Virus record (IMG/VR): IMGVR_UViG_3300033141_004333 | Coordinates: 1-44,572 of that record | Origin: a virus | DNA length: 44,572 bases | Strand: one strand, 5' to 3' | In this document: positions 22,249-31,258 of the stretch, piece by piece | How positions within the stretch are numbered: position 1 is the first letter of the stretch | Layout of the letters: each line of letters begins with the position of its first letter | The notes under the pieces: model-generated | What the model saw: the letters and a program-made list of their open reading frames with translations, nothing else | Databases searched by the model: none | Told to the model about the DNA's origin: nothing | Translations under genes and position numbers: made by a program

Positions 22249-23627
22249 TGCCTTATCCTAATTTTCATGCTGCTAGAGTAAGAGATCCAAAACTTTTTAC
22301 TCGAATTTTGGTACTTAAAAAAATGCCTGGTGGAATAATGTTATATGGGGGACCGCTTAAAACAAATCCAACTGGTGGTTCAAAACCCCAATCATATAGG
22401 TTCCCAAAAAGCAATTACACAGTGCAGCAGGCTAAAAGATGGTTGGCTGATCATAATATTAAATATATTTTATTTGAACCTTCGGAAGATAAAAAGGAGT
22501 TTAATATAAATGAACCTATATTAAAAACTATGTTTGGGGAAAGCAATCAATTTGAGTTGGCTTCTTCCGCACATATCGAATCTAATGTGCCCACCCAATT
22601 ATTCAAAAAAGATTTGATTCAAACTGGGAAATATGTACACCCAATTCATAAATGGGTTCTTGATGTGACACCAGAACGTATGGATAAGTGGATAGCATCA
22701 TTCAACAAAATGAAAAATAATGGAGTCGATGTTGAGATGGTAGTGGATCATCGTCGCGACGCTGAAGGAGTAAGAGGATATGTTAAAGATATGTTCCGTG
22801 AAGGAGATGTTTTATATGGTATAACAAACATGATAGGTAAGGAATCAATTGATCTAGTTAAGACTGTAAAAAATGTTTCTATTTTAGTTGATGAAGAATA
22901 TAAAGATGGGAAGGAAAACAAATATGGAGAATCGATTGCTCATGTGAGTATAGTGCAACAACCTGTTGCTGCTGGACAGACTGAATTTGAGGTTATACAA
23001 AAAGCGGCAAGTAGAAATGATGAAAATATAGTTAATAAATATCCAATCTACTATTTTAATAAAGGAGATATGAACATGGATGTATTAAGCCAAATTAAGA
23101 AAACTCTTGAGATTCAGGAAGACATTGATGAAAATAATGTAGTTGATATCATTTCAAAACATTTCAAAAAACTTTCTGAGACTGAAAAGGCTGGGCTTAC
23201 AACTAAAATTACTGAGTTGGAAAGTTCTATTGAAAAGATGAAAAAAGATTTTGAAAAAAAGCCCGAAGACAAAAAACCCGAGGAGAAAATAAATCCCAAT
23301 TTGGCAGAACAGATGGGCAAAACAGCGGAACAACGGGTTACTAATTTAGTAGCTGCTGGCAAGCTCACTCCTGCTGCAAGGGATCTTGTTGTGAAGAATT
23401 TTATTGGTGATAAAGGAGAGCGTAAGCTGAAAGCTTTAAGTATAGGCGACGATGGCATCTCATCTTTAGATTCTTTAATTGAAGTTTTAGAAACTAATGA
23501 TCCAGTTGAGCTTGGCGAAAAAACAAATACGTTTGCAATGAGCCGTCAAATTCCAGGTAAACAAGAAGAATATGACCCTGCTGTAACTAAGGAAATGATT
23601 GAACAGGGGTCTATATCCGAAGATTGA
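22248..23627 (+). CDS. Mu I-like head maturation protease with C-terminal scaffold
   Basis: 459 residues. Residues about 125-255 carry the protease-like part: MDKWIASFNKMKNNGVDVEM, VDHRRDAEGVRGYVKDM, VSILVDEEY and YGESIAHVSIVQQPVA. The order HxxD...S resembles the Mu gpI/S49-type phage protease. Residues 275-459 are a charged coiled-coil scaffold (ITELESSIEKMKKDFEKKPE). An internal start at 23070 can produce the scaffold alone. The N-terminal 80 residues are not recognised. It should cleave scaffold during capsid maturation. Confidence 0.75.
   Translation: MPYPNFHAARVRDPKLFTRILVLKKMPGGIMLYGGPLKTNPTGGSKPQSYRFPKSNYTVQQAKRWLADHNIKYILFEPSEDKKEFNINEPILKTMFGESNQFELASSAHIESNVPTQLFKKDLIQTGKYVHPIHKWVLDVTPERMDKWIASFNKMKNNGVDVEMVVDHRRDAEGVRGYVKDMFREGDVLYGITNMIGKESIDLVKTVKNVSILVDEEYKDGKENKYGESIAHVSIVQQPVAAGQTEFEVIQKAASRNDENIVNKYPIYYFNKGDMNMDVLSQIKKTLEIQEDIDENNVVDIISKHFKKLSETEKAGLTTKITELESSIEKMKKDFEKKPEDKKPEEKINPNLAEQMGKTAEQRVTNLVAAGKLTPAARDLVVKNFIGDKGERKLKALSIGDDGISSLDSLIEVLETNDPVELGEKTNTFAMSRQIPGKQEEYDPAVTKEMIEQGSISED
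23070..23627 (+). CDS. Internal in-frame start for separate scaffold protein
   Basis: AAAGGAGAT immediately precedes an in-frame ATG at 23070, with a second ATG at 23076. The product would be MNMDVLSQIKKTLEIQEDID and onward, about 185 residues of coiled coil without the protease. Nested protease/scaffold genes are known from lambda (C/Nu3) and Mu (I/Z), so two products from one gene are likely. Confidence 0.6.
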   Translation: MNMDVLSQIKKTLEIQEDIDENNVVDIISKHFKKLSETEKAGLTTKITELESSIEKMKKDFEKKPEDKKPEEKINPNLAEQMGKTAEQRVTNLVAAGKLTPAARDLVVKNFIGDKGERKLKALSIGDDGISSLDSLIEVLETNDPVELGEKTNTFAMSRQIPGKQEEYDPAVTKEMIEQGSISED

Positions 23628-23709
23628 TAATCTGATTTTGAGTTTACCAAATAATGTTAGTTAAGGTTTGTAATAAAATATTAAAACAAAATAATAAAGG
23701 AGATATAAC

Positions 23710-24483
23710 ATGAGTTATGGACTTCCAGGAATCAAAACTACGAAAATTACAACTCCTAGAAAGGTGTTGAAAACATTAGATCATTCAATCAAACTTCCAG
23801 GTGGTGTTATTATTGATGGAAGTTTGTCACGTGATCCTCTGAATACAGGTGATGTAGATGTGCTACGTGCTGGAATGATTATGGGTAAGATCACTGCGAC
23901 TGGTTTATTTGCTCCCTCAATATATGGGAAGCTATTAAATAATGAGCCTGCTGGTCAAACATCAATTGAGGTATCCGTTGCCACGGCGACTGAAATTCTT
24001 AGACGTGTTGGGGGTGTTGCTGGTGATCTTATAATCATTGGTGATGGTGGAACTGGAGCAGCTCCTACCCAAGAACGGGTAACGATGTCGAATTGTGTTC
24101 CGTCTACAGGAATTATAACTGTTGGTGCTATTACAGGTCCATTTTTGGCAGGAAGTGTAATTTGTCCTGCTGATGGATCTGAAATACCGCTTGGGCTTAT
24201 TGGTGATGGTTATGGACACAAAGTTACCGATGAAAATAATGCAAATATTAATATACCACTTCACAATTTGTTGGTGGGTGGAATTGTTGACGAAAGCCAA
24301 ATTATCAATTGGCCTACACCATATGAGACGCAGGAATGGTATCGAAACGCACTTGGTAAGATTGGTGTTGGTTTGTGGATTTTTGATAATCTGTTTACAG
24401 GTACAACTGTTCCTGAAGCACCTACACCTAGCCCAACACCTACACCTACACCTACACCAACACCTACACCTACTCCAACCTAA
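23710..24483 (+). CDS. Capsid decoration-like protein with Pro-Thr tail
   Basis: 257 residues, preceded by AAAGGAGATATAAC. Position between scaffold and major capsid genes and features such as GDVDVLRAGMIMGKITATG suggest a head decoration protein of the lambda gpD/Mu-like type. Glycine-rich beta segments continue to about residue 235. The last 20 residues are a regular Pro-Thr repeat with a single Ser (24421-24480). The tail looks like an exposed, possibly glycosylated extension; that is inference. Two other virion genes have the same kind of tail. Confidence 0.6.
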   Translation: MSYGLPGIKTTKITTPRKVLKTLDHSIKLPGGVIIDGSLSRDPLNTGDVDVLRAGMIMGKITATGLFAPSIYGKLLNNEPAGQTSIEVSVATATEILRRVGGVAGDLIIIGDGGTGAAPTQERVTMSNCVPSTGIITVGAITGPFLAGSVICPADGSEIPLGLIGDGYGHKVTDENNANINIPLHNLLVGGIVDESQIINWPTPYETQEWYRNALGKIGVGLWIFDNLFTGTTVPEAPTPSPTPTPTPTPTPTPTPT

Positions 24484-24537
24484 GAGATATGAAATTTTAG
24501 TAACGAAAAATCCAACAATATTTAAGGAGATATAAAA

Positions 24538-25641
24538 ATGTCTAAAACTTTGCAACAAATTTTGGGAGCAAAGAATCTTTCAGGAGTTATTCAGGGTATA
24601 AAAACAGGAATAGCTATTGAGGATGTGCCTTCCGCCTTTTTTCGTGTGACTCGAACTGTTGAGGGTGATCATTGTACATATCGTAAAGTTGAAGGAACTC
24701 GAAAAACTGCGAGACTTGTGCATTATGGTTCACCTTCGAAACTAAGAGGAGTTTCGGGTATAAGTGAAATACCAATTAAATTGATACATTCGTTTGAGCA
24801 TATGTTTCATGAACCATCTACCTTGATGAATTTAACTAATTTGGCTAATGAATCGAAACAGAAGCTTGGTATGGCTGAAATTACTCGTCAAACAGGTGAG
24901 TTCAAGCAACAATTCACCAACTTGAGAAGGGCAGGTATTTTATCCGCTCTGTTCAAAGGATATATTTATTTTGATGGAGATGGAAATCTTCTCAATTCAG
25001 CAACGGGTGCATCAGTAACAGTTAATTATGGCATTCCTGCGGGTAATCGGACTACTTGTGATGTGCTTGGTAATGGTGCTATTATTAATGCTAAGTGGAG
25101 TGCTGTTGGCACAAATATTCATACTCATATTAAGAATCTGAAAATAGCTGTGAAAAAGCTTACAGGATATTCACTTACTCATGCTTTTTATGGTTCAGCA
25201 ATTCTTGACTATATGTGGAAGAATACTGTGTTGAAAGAAATGATTAATCGAAAAACAGCTCTTCAAGACGCGTTTACTTCTGGTGAGATAGCCGATGGGT
25301 TCTTGAAAATCAAGAAATGGATCCCTGCTGATGAACTCTTTTTTGTAGATGATAATGGAAATTACCAAGATTTCATTAGTCCATATGATATTGTCTTCAC
25401 TCCCGACCCGTCGCCGGAATGGTGGGAAGTGATCGAAGGCACATATCCAGTGCCAACTAATATTGGTAGTCTCACTCCTGATGCTATAGCTGCTCTTGCA
25501 AATGTATCATCTCAAGCCGGTATGTTCAGCTATGCTCACGTATTATCTGACCCTGTAACCATCAAACAATTAGCTGGTGATACATTTTTACCAGTAATTA
25601 AGGTTCCAAATAGTGTAATAATTGCGACAGTGCATTGGTGA
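24538..25641 (+). CDS. Major capsid protein
   Basis: 367 residues, preceded by AAGGAGATATAAAA, one of the best ribosome binding sites in the window. The order and features (FFRVTRTVEGDHCTYRKVEG, IPIKLIHSFEHMFHEPSTL, RQTGEFKQQFTNLRRAGILS, HAFYGSAILDYMWKN, ISPYDIVFTPDPSPEWWE) resemble lambda gpE/Mu-like capsid proteins. It lies directly downstream of protease/scaffold and decoration genes. A 10-bp hairpin follows the stop. Confidence 0.78.
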   Translation: MSKTLQQILGAKNLSGVIQGIKTGIAIEDVPSAFFRVTRTVEGDHCTYRKVEGTRKTARLVHYGSPSKLRGVSGISEIPIKLIHSFEHMFHEPSTLMNLTNLANESKQKLGMAEITRQTGEFKQQFTNLRRAGILSALFKGYIYFDGDGNLLNSATGASVTVNYGIPAGNRTTCDVLGNGAIINAKWSAVGTNIHTHIKNLKIAVKKLTGYSLTHAFYGSAILDYMWKNTVLKEMINRKTALQDAFTSGEIADGFLKIKKWIPADELFFVDDNGNYQDFISPYDIVFTPDPSPEWWEVIEGTYPVPTNIGSLTPDAIAALANVSSQAGMFSYAHVLSDPVTIKQLAGDTFLPVIKVPNSVIIATVHW

Positions 25642-25662
25642 TAAACTACTTCTACTAGGAGA

Positions 25663-25700
25663 TATCAGCTTGTGGTTATTAGTTTTTCTGCAAGCTGATA
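25663..25700 (+). terminator. Hairpin after the major capsid gene
   Basis: TATCAGCTTG (25663-25672) and CAAGCTGATA (25691-25700) form a perfect 10-bp stem with an 18-base loop, followed by ATCTTTTATT. It probably ends or attenuates capsid transcription, or stabilises the capsid mRNA 3' end. Confidence 0.6.
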
Positions 25701-25729
25701 ATCTTTTATTAACAAAAGGGAATGGCATA

Positions 25730-25984
25730 ATGGTTGATAAATTTAATGGGAATGGAAATGTGAAATGGATAGTTACTTTAGTTATTACTACTATTATAGC
25801 TGCAATAGCTTATGGTAAACAAATACAAAATATAGAAAATATAGAAAAAAAATTAATATCTAAAGCGGATACACAAGTAGTAGCTGAAAAGTTGGCAAAT
25901 TTAAAAGATGATATATGTGAAATGAAATCTAATATTAAAATCATCCAAACAGATTTGAAAGAAATTTTGATCAAGGTAGAATAA
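25730..25984 (+). CDS. Small membrane-anchored coiled-coil protein
   Basis: 84 residues starting at ATG 25730 after AAAGGG. One membrane span (KWIVTLVITTIIAAIAYG) is followed by a coiled coil (ENIEKKLISKADTQVVAEKL and onward). The type is common among phage proteins of unknown role and resembles small holin-like or haemolysin XhlA-like proteins. The open frame extends upstream to 25622 through the capsid terminator hairpin, but no start with a ribosome binding site lies there. Confidence 0.5.
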   Translation: MVDKFNGNGNVKWIVTLVITTIIAAIAYGKQIQNIENIEKKLISKADTQVVAEKLANLKDDICEMKSNIKIIQTDLKEILIKVE

Positions 25985-25986
25985 AT

Positions 25987-26337
25987 ATGAAACAATTGGC
26001 GATATATCAACGTATGAAACAATTGGTTTTAACACAGGATTATACTGTTGAGCAGATAATGAATGCAACTATCAAACAAATTGCTGTAGTTCTAAATTTA
26101 TCAAAAGGAGAAAAACTCAGGCTATGCCGATATTGGAAAAGTATAAAAAGACATTGTATCGAGATAGCTCAGAGTAATCAGGATAAGAAAAGATTAGATG
26201 AATTCCGTGCACGGTTTTTAGTAGATAACCAAGTCTGGCTTGAAGAAAATTATCCAAGTGTAGAATTTAGTCATGGTACAGAAAAGGATAAAAAATACTG
26301 GACTATATGGCCTGAAGGAAAGGTAGAAAATGTCTGA
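25987..26337 (+). CDS. Hypothetical protein in head module
   Basis: 116 residues. It is helical and basic in the first half (MNATIKQIAVVLNLSKGEKLRLCRYW), with an HTH-like spacing, and ends with an aromatic segment (KKYWTIWPEGKVENV). It starts two bases after the previous stop and overlaps the next gene. No family is recognised. Confidence 0.45.
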   Translation: MKQLAIYQRMKQLVLTQDYTVEQIMNATIKQIAVVLNLSKGEKLRLCRYWKSIKRHCIEIAQSNQDKKRLDEFRARFLVDNQVWLEENYPSVEFSHGTEKDKKYWTIWPEGKVENV

Positions 26338-28303
26338 TATAATCGCGATAACTGGTGGTATTGGCACGGCGGCAGCAGCGTCCGATGATAATGGCGGGAT
26401 GATCGTTAAGGGGACTCTCACATTAGCACAAATTTATAGTAGTGATTTTTGTGGTGCTAATGGAGCAGCTAAAATCCATCAGGCTAGTTGCAATTATGAT
26501 GATGATTATGGTGTTGGTAATACACATAGAATAACTACGACTGGTGGGGCTTTTGGGACTACTGATCGAACTGGTTGGTTTGTACATGCCGTTTGCGACG
26601 CAGCACAGAGCTTTGATGATTGGGTTGAAGTTCTTGCGTGGGATACAACTAATGGTAATTGGCTTGAATGTGAACGACCAACTGGAGCAACGGGTGATGA
26701 TGGGACCAACAGTACAGAAGTTTGGTTAGGTGGTGCGTTTGCGACATTACAGCATACCGCTGATATTTTACCTGCCGGATATGACAACTATGAGATATGG
26801 ATATACGCTTATACAGATGATGTTACAGCGGACCAAATTGATATTGATGCTGTCGGCGGGGATCGTGTGAATAACTATTGGCTGAAAGTCATTGCTTGTA
26901 CAAACGAAGGGGTTGAATTGGCATCGGGGGAATATCTATCCTTTGACGCTGATAATACCGAAGCAATGGCTACAAAGGCCATTATCTGCGTTGGTGGAAT
27001 AAGTAACGTTTGGTTCAAACATTTATGGACTAAAAATAATCGACATATAGTCGTGCCAGACGTGATTGTCACCGAAGGTACAGGTTTTGAATGGACAGCG
27101 GGAGATACGGTTTACAATTTAGTATTTGATGATTGTAAGTCTACTGGTTGTGGTTATGGTCTGGATGTGTCGTCTATACATACTTACGATACAATGGTTA
27201 TAAACTCATATTTCAGCGGTATTGTAAATGCACTTACTATGGATAGGTCTCTGGGTCAGAAAATCTTTAATAATTATTTAGCAATAGAAGATAGTTTTAA
27301 GGCTGATACTTCTACAGTAATTTACGCAACGTATGCCCCACATATTACTGGTAATGTTATTGTTGGAGGGGCTTACGGCGTTCGATGTATAAATTCAGGA
27401 ATAGCAGATATTCATAACAATACATTTGACAATCAAACTATAGCATGTATTCGCACATATTCAGAGGCTCTTGTTGAATACAACAACATTTTTGAAGTTG
27501 CTGATCCTGCCAACGATTTAGCAGTCTGGTTAGAAGGCAAAACAATTATGTACAGTGATTATAGTTGTACTAATTCAACTGCAGCTAATCGCTGGGGCGG
27601 CGGTGGTGTACCAGAACATGCAATTGATGGTGTAAGTGCGGGGCTTGATGCTAATTATAGACCCACAATAAAGTCAATATTAACAGGAGGTCTTCAGTAT
27701 AATGAAGAAGATTGTGCGATGGGTGCTGTTCAATCAGCAGACTGGACTGCCGAAAATCCGGATATTATTACCGGAACAGTAAATCTTAATATTGATTTAT
27801 TTTGTTCTAAAGAATTGAATATGTCTACACCTTTTGATGATTTGCGAATTGGTGAATCTATGCAGATAAGTAATGATTCAAGGGATCATCAAGTTGATAA
27901 AATATGGAGTGATACGAGGACTTTAGCTACTGGTGTATCAGAAGAATTAGACCTCACAAATTCTTTACGTAGTGGGTTGGGAGATAAAATAACTTTTTTT
28001 GATATTAAAGTATTTTACATTAGAAATTGTTCAACCACGGATACTTTGAAAATTGGGGGGGCTGCTTCTGGGGCTTTTCCTATATTCAATGATAGTAGTG
28101 ATATATTAGTCTTACAACCTGATACAGATGTTGCAATTCTGTTTCATAGTGAAAATGGACTGGTGGTAGATGATAATGATATATTAAAAGTTAAACATGG
28201 TGGTGAGACATCTGGTAGTTTAGAATATGACATTATTATTGCTGGATTAGAAATACGACCAACACCTACTCCAACACCTACTCCAACACCTACACCTACA
28301 TAA
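26330..28303 (+). CDS. Beta-helix virion protein with Pro-Thr tail
   Basis: 657 residues. The middle (about 230-430) has short repeating segments rich in N, G, V and I (ITGNVIVGGAYGVRCINSG, IHNNTFDN, VEYNNIF). These are typical of a right-handed parallel beta-helix as found in tailspikes and pectate lyases. Residues about 485-640 are a separate domain paralogous to the whole protein encoded at 29222. The last 14 residues are seven Pro-Thr pairs (28259-28300). It is likely an exposed head or tail fibre/spike that binds sugars; an enzyme activity is not shown. Confidence 0.6.
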   Translation: MSDIIAITGGIGTAAAASDDNGGMIVKGTLTLAQIYSSDFCGANGAAKIHQASCNYDDDYGVGNTHRITTTGGAFGTTDRTGWFVHAVCDAAQSFDDWVEVLAWDTTNGNWLECERPTGATGDDGTNSTEVWLGGAFATLQHTADILPAGYDNYEIWIYAYTDDVTADQIDIDAVGGDRVNNYWLKVIACTNEGVELASGEYLSFDADNTEAMATKAIICVGGISNVWFKHLWTKNNRHIVVPDVIVTEGTGFEWTAGDTVYNLVFDDCKSTGCGYGLDVSSIHTYDTMVINSYFSGIVNALTMDRSLGQKIFNNYLAIEDSFKADTSTVIYATYAPHITGNVIVGGAYGVRCINSGIADIHNNTFDNQTIACIRTYSEALVEYNNIFEVADPANDLAVWLEGKTIMYSDYSCTNSTAANRWGGGGVPEHAIDGVSAGLDANYRPTIKSILTGGLQYNEEDCAMGAVQSADWTAENPDIITGTVNLNIDLFCSKELNMSTPFDDLRIGESMQISNDSRDHQVDKIWSDTRTLATGVSEELDLTNSLRSGLGDKITFFDIKVFYIRNCSTTDTLKIGGAASGAFPIFNDSSDILVLQPDTDVAILFHSENGLVVDDNDILKVKHGGETSGSLEYDIIIAGLEIRPTPTPTPTPTPTPT

Positions 28304-28314
28304 AGGAAAAAATT

Positions 28315-28722
28315 ATGGCAGGAAATTATATTAGTCAATCTGACATAGAAAATATATTTGGTGTTAATAACGTTATTGCTTATTCTAATCTTGATAGTGA
28401 TAATACAACTGTTAATATAACCAGAGTTCAAGCAGCCATTGAATGGGCTGAGAGCTATGTCAACAGCAGATTTCGCAATGGCAAATATCAAATACCTTTT
28501 CCAACTACTTGTAAAGAAGTAGTTAATTGGTGTGCTACTTTAGCAGGCATTTGGTTATATGAAGCAAGAGGAATGAGAGATGGAAATGAAGAGGGGAATA
28601 AGTTAAGTGATAAAAAAAGAGAAATAAATAGTGAAATTGCTTCTTGTCTTGCTGGAGAATTATATCTTAACGTAGAAAGTCATGATAGCAGTTCTCCATC
28701 TGCTCCAATGGTGGTGCAATAA
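28315..28722 (+). CDS. Mu gp36-like head-tail connector (DUF1320)
   Basis: 135 residues. The start YISQSDIENIFG, the central VNITRVQAAIEWAESYVNSRF and the following CKEVVNWCATLAGIWLYEARG match the DUF1320 family order. That family sits at the head-tail junction in Mu-like phages. The position between head and tail genes agrees. Its stop overlaps the next start (TAATG). Confidence 0.72.
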   Translation: MAGNYISQSDIENIFGVNNVIAYSNLDSDNTTVNITRVQAAIEWAESYVNSRFRNGKYQIPFPTTCKEVVNWCATLAGIWLYEARGMRDGNEEGNKLSDKKREINSEIASCLAGELYLNVESHDSSSPSAPMVVQ

Positions 28723-29216
28723 TGCCTAATGATTTTACAATTGATCCGTTCACACAAATTTATAATGGTATTTGGGTTCTGTTAGAAGCCAACACATCTT
28801 TTACAGATTTGGTGAAGGTTGGGAATCGTATAAAGTTTTCAGGTACAAATGAAAAACCTACTAAAGCAGAAGTGACATTTGGTGATTTGCCTGAAGTTGC
28901 TCTTATACCAACTGGTAGCAGTGATAATTTTACATTATCTTCTACTTCAGTTGAGTTGGTAAGAACATTCACAATTATGATCTCTACAGGTACATTGAGA
29001 CTTAATAAATATTTATTCCCCATAGAATGGGCGTGTTTGAAAGCTTTATATGCTGGAGTAGATTCTTTAAATTTAAGTTTTGTTGATAAATTTAGAGTTG
29101 GTGCTTCAACACAATATCCAGAGAATGATGAATTGAATCGTGGATCTGCTGGATGGTCGAGTGTTATAGATATAGAGGTCACAATAATAATACCTAAAAC
29201 TGATTTACAGGAGTAA
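28722..29216 (+). CDS. Probable tail completion/terminator protein
   Basis: 164 residues with mixed alpha/beta character. A helical N terminus (PFTQIYNGIWVLLEANTSF) is followed by beta segments (PEVALIPTGS, RTFTIMISTG) and a C-terminal strand typical of tail-terminator folds (IDIEVTIIIP). Position between DUF1320 and tail genes is the main support. It could also be a second connector. Confidence 0.5.
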   Translation: MPNDFTIDPFTQIYNGIWVLLEANTSFTDLVKVGNRIKFSGTNEKPTKAEVTFGDLPEVALIPTGSSDNFTLSSTSVELVRTFTIMISTGTLRLNKYLFPIEWACLKALYAGVDSLNLSFVDKFRVGASTQYPENDELNRGSAGWSSVIDIEVTIIIPKTDLQE

Positions 29217-29221
29217 TAATT

Positions 29222-29779
29222 ATGGATGTAACAGGCAGTGCACAAATAAAGATTAATTTGGCTATAACAAAATCCCTTGATCTTAGTTCAGTGGCGGATG
29301 CTTTAAATGTGGCGAGAAAGCTTACTGTGGCTAGCACAGTTGGTGATAATCACCAAGTAAATGCTGTCTGGCATGATCAAAGGACTTTGACAACTGGACA
29401 AACAGAAACACTAGATTTGTCTGCTTCACTGAGTGATAGTTTTGGTGATCTAGTGACCTTTTTTGATATTAAAATGTTGTATATTAGGAATCTATCAACA
29501 GCGAATAACCTTGAAATAGGTGGTATAGGAGTAGCCGATGTTCCTTTATGCGACAATGTAAGTGATATTATTGTTCTTCCTCCAGAAAGTGAAATAATAT
29601 GGTTGTTCCATAATGAAAATGGTTTAGTTGTTGATACGAATGATCAATTGAAGATGACCCATAGTGGCACTACTGCAGCAGATTTGCTTTACAATATAGC
29701 TATTGCGGGGTTGTCTGCAGCACCGACTCCGACTCCGACACCTACTCCTAGCCCAACACCTACTCCTACACCAACTTAA
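29222..29779 (+). CDS. Virion beta protein with Pro-Thr tail, paralogue of spike domain
   Basis: 185 residues. It aligns along most of its length with the C-terminal domain of the beta-helix protein: VNAVWHDQRTLTTGQTETLDL against DKIWSDTRTLATGVSEELDL, FFDIKMLYIRN against FFDIKVFYIRN, and LFHNENGLVV against LFHSENGLVV. It ends in nine Pro-Thr/Ser pairs (29723-29776). It is probably displayed on the virion surface. The duplication looks internal to this phage lineage. Function is unknown. Confidence 0.6.
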   Translation: MDVTGSAQIKINLAITKSLDLSSVADALNVARKLTVASTVGDNHQVNAVWHDQRTLTTGQTETLDLSASLSDSFGDLVTFFDIKMLYIRNLSTANNLEIGGIGVADVPLCDNVSDIIVLPPESEIIWLFHNENGLVVDTNDQLKMTHSGTTAADLLYNIAIAGLSAAPTPTPTPTPSPTPTPTPT

Positions 29780-29828
29780 AAAACATAAGAGTTTTAATAA
29801 AAATTATTAATATTTAAGGAGATATAAA

Positions 29829-30179
29829 ATGGGTGCAACTTCTGCAACCGGTCAAACCGTGACATGTGGTGATGCTCAAGCCGATGTGCGTAATGTCAGG
29901 ATAAGAGACGAATGTGATCCACAAGTTTATTCCAGCAGTAGTACCGCTGGAGTGGAACAAAATTTAGCTGGTATTACAAGATGGTCTGGAACTTTTGATG
30001 TTTATTTGGACCCTGCTTTGAGTGATAATATACAATTTAGTGTTGGTGATAAAGTGTCGTTTACAGGCGGTAATAAAACTGCTGAAGACGTACGTATTAT
30101 TGATATTGAGACTGAATGGCCAATAGAAGGTGGTGGTCTCATAACTGCCACTGTGAGTATTCTTGGGGGAGCAGTTTAA
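29829..30179 (+). CDS. Possible tail tube or small structural protein
   Basis: 116 residues, preceded by TTAAGGAGATATAAA, the same strong site used by the capsid and decoration genes, suggesting a highly expressed structural protein. The sequence is beta-rich (WSGTFDVYLDPALSDNIQF, VSFTGGNKTAEDVRIIDIE, GGGLITATVSILGG), consistent with a small tail-tube or coat fold. No family is certain. Size is below that of most major tail proteins. Confidence 0.5.
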   Translation: MGATSATGQTVTCGDAQADVRNVRIRDECDPQVYSSSSTAGVEQNLAGITRWSGTFDVYLDPALSDNIQFSVGDKVSFTGGNKTAEDVRIIDIETEWPIEGGGLITATVSILGGAV

Positions 30180-30743
30180 TTGTATAAAATGACAATTAGA
30201 ATAAATCTTGAAGGACTTGAAAGATTTATACAGCTTGTGCGAGAAGGATTGCGAATAGGCGGTTCTGGCCCAATGGATTCCTTTCTAAAAAGAATTGGAG
30301 TTCGTTATTTAGCTTTTATTAGACGACGTTTTATTCACCATTCACAAGGTATGGGCGATTGGCCTCCTTTATCTCCTACGACTATTGCTAGGAGAAGAGG
30401 GGGCCAACGTCGAAAAAAAAGAGGTGGTGGTACGACTACTCGTGGAACTGCTACCAAAGTAGCTATCTTAAGGGACACAGGAATATTACTAAATGCTCTT
30501 ACTGTGGGAATGCCTGGCAATCTGCTCAAGCGTATTCATCATGGAGTTAGAGTAGGATTCGGTGGTCCCAGTAGACATCCTAGGGGTAAAGCAACTATTA
30601 GAGATATTGCTGCTTTTCATAATTTAGGGAAGGGAGTTCCCAAAAGGCGAATTATTGTTAGACCAGAACAAGAACTTCATATTCAAATACAGAAAGATTT
30701 GAATGTCTTTTTTAAGAGAGCGGGTGGTCAATGCAAAATGTAA
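30180..30743 (+). CDS. Mu gpG-like virion morphogenesis / tail completion protein
   Basis: 187 residues. The order FLKRIGVRYLAFIRRRFIHH, GDWPPLSPTTIARRRGG, LRDTGILLNALTVG, GFGGPSRHP, IAAFHNLGKGVPKRRIIVR is that of the Mu gpG/HK97 gp10-type family. These proteins join tail to head or complete the tail. It is strongly basic. TTG at 30180 is supported by GGGGGAG eight bases upstream; ATG 30189 is the alternative. It overlaps the next gene. Confidence 0.75.
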   Translation: MYKMTIRINLEGLERFIQLVREGLRIGGSGPMDSFLKRIGVRYLAFIRRRFIHHSQGMGDWPPLSPTTIARRRGGQRRKKRGGGTTTRGTATKVAILRDTGILLNALTVGMPGNLLKRIHHGVRVGFGGPSRHPRGKATIRDIAAFHNLGKGVPKRRIIVRPEQELHIQIQKDLNVFFKRAGGQCKM

Positions 30744-31255
30744 CCTTTCATGCAGCATTAGGAACTCCTATAGAGTTTATATTCAAGAAGAAAATCTACA
30801 TTTTACATCCCCTAACTTTATTGGAATGGTCATTTTTGGAACAGAATTATATTGAGGATGATAACAAAGAGAATATCGAAACGGCTTTTTATGCTGTTTG
30901 GATGAGTATACGAAAGGAAAATCCAAATTTCAAAATAGAATATCTTGTTCGTAATATAGGAACTCATCCGAATGTTATTTGTCGTATGATGGATTTGATT
31001 TTAAGTATATCGATGCCTATTGAGGAAAAGACTGAAAACACAAAAGACGGAGCGAATGAAATCATTCTTTTTAAAGTATTTGCTGAATTATATGGATGGA
31101 CACCTGCTCAGATTTCTATAATGACTCCATTGCAACTTTGTATGCATATAAATTTTATTGCTTCTGATAAAAATTCAGAAAAAAAGATTAAAGTAAGTTC
31201 GCTGCAAGAAGCAAGGAATTTACTTCTTAAGATGAAAAATAATTTCAAGGAATAA
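30731..31255 (+). CDS. Possible tail assembly chaperone
   Basis: 174 residues, helical, beginning MQNVTFHAALGTPIEFIFKK and ILHPLTLLEWSFLEQNYIED. It has a C-terminal block LQEARNLLLKMKNNF. Immediate position before the tape measure gene is where tail assembly chaperones lie in most siphoviruses. I saw no convincing slippery heptamer for the frameshift product found in many of those phages. Confidence 0.45.
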   Translation: MQNVTFHAALGTPIEFIFKKKIYILHPLTLLEWSFLEQNYIEDDNKENIETAFYAVWMSIRKENPNFKIEYLVRNIGTHPNVICRMMDLILSISMPIEEKTENTKDGANEIILFKVFAELYGWTPAQISIMTPLQLCMHINFIASDKNSEKKIKVSSLQEARNLLLKMKNNFKE

Positions 31256-31258
31256 TAG

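Noticed and set aside
23962-24558. Antisense open frame opposite the Pro-Thr tail gene
   Set aside because: The product is a Cys/Arg repeat read from the complement of the PT codons; a shadow of the + strand gene.
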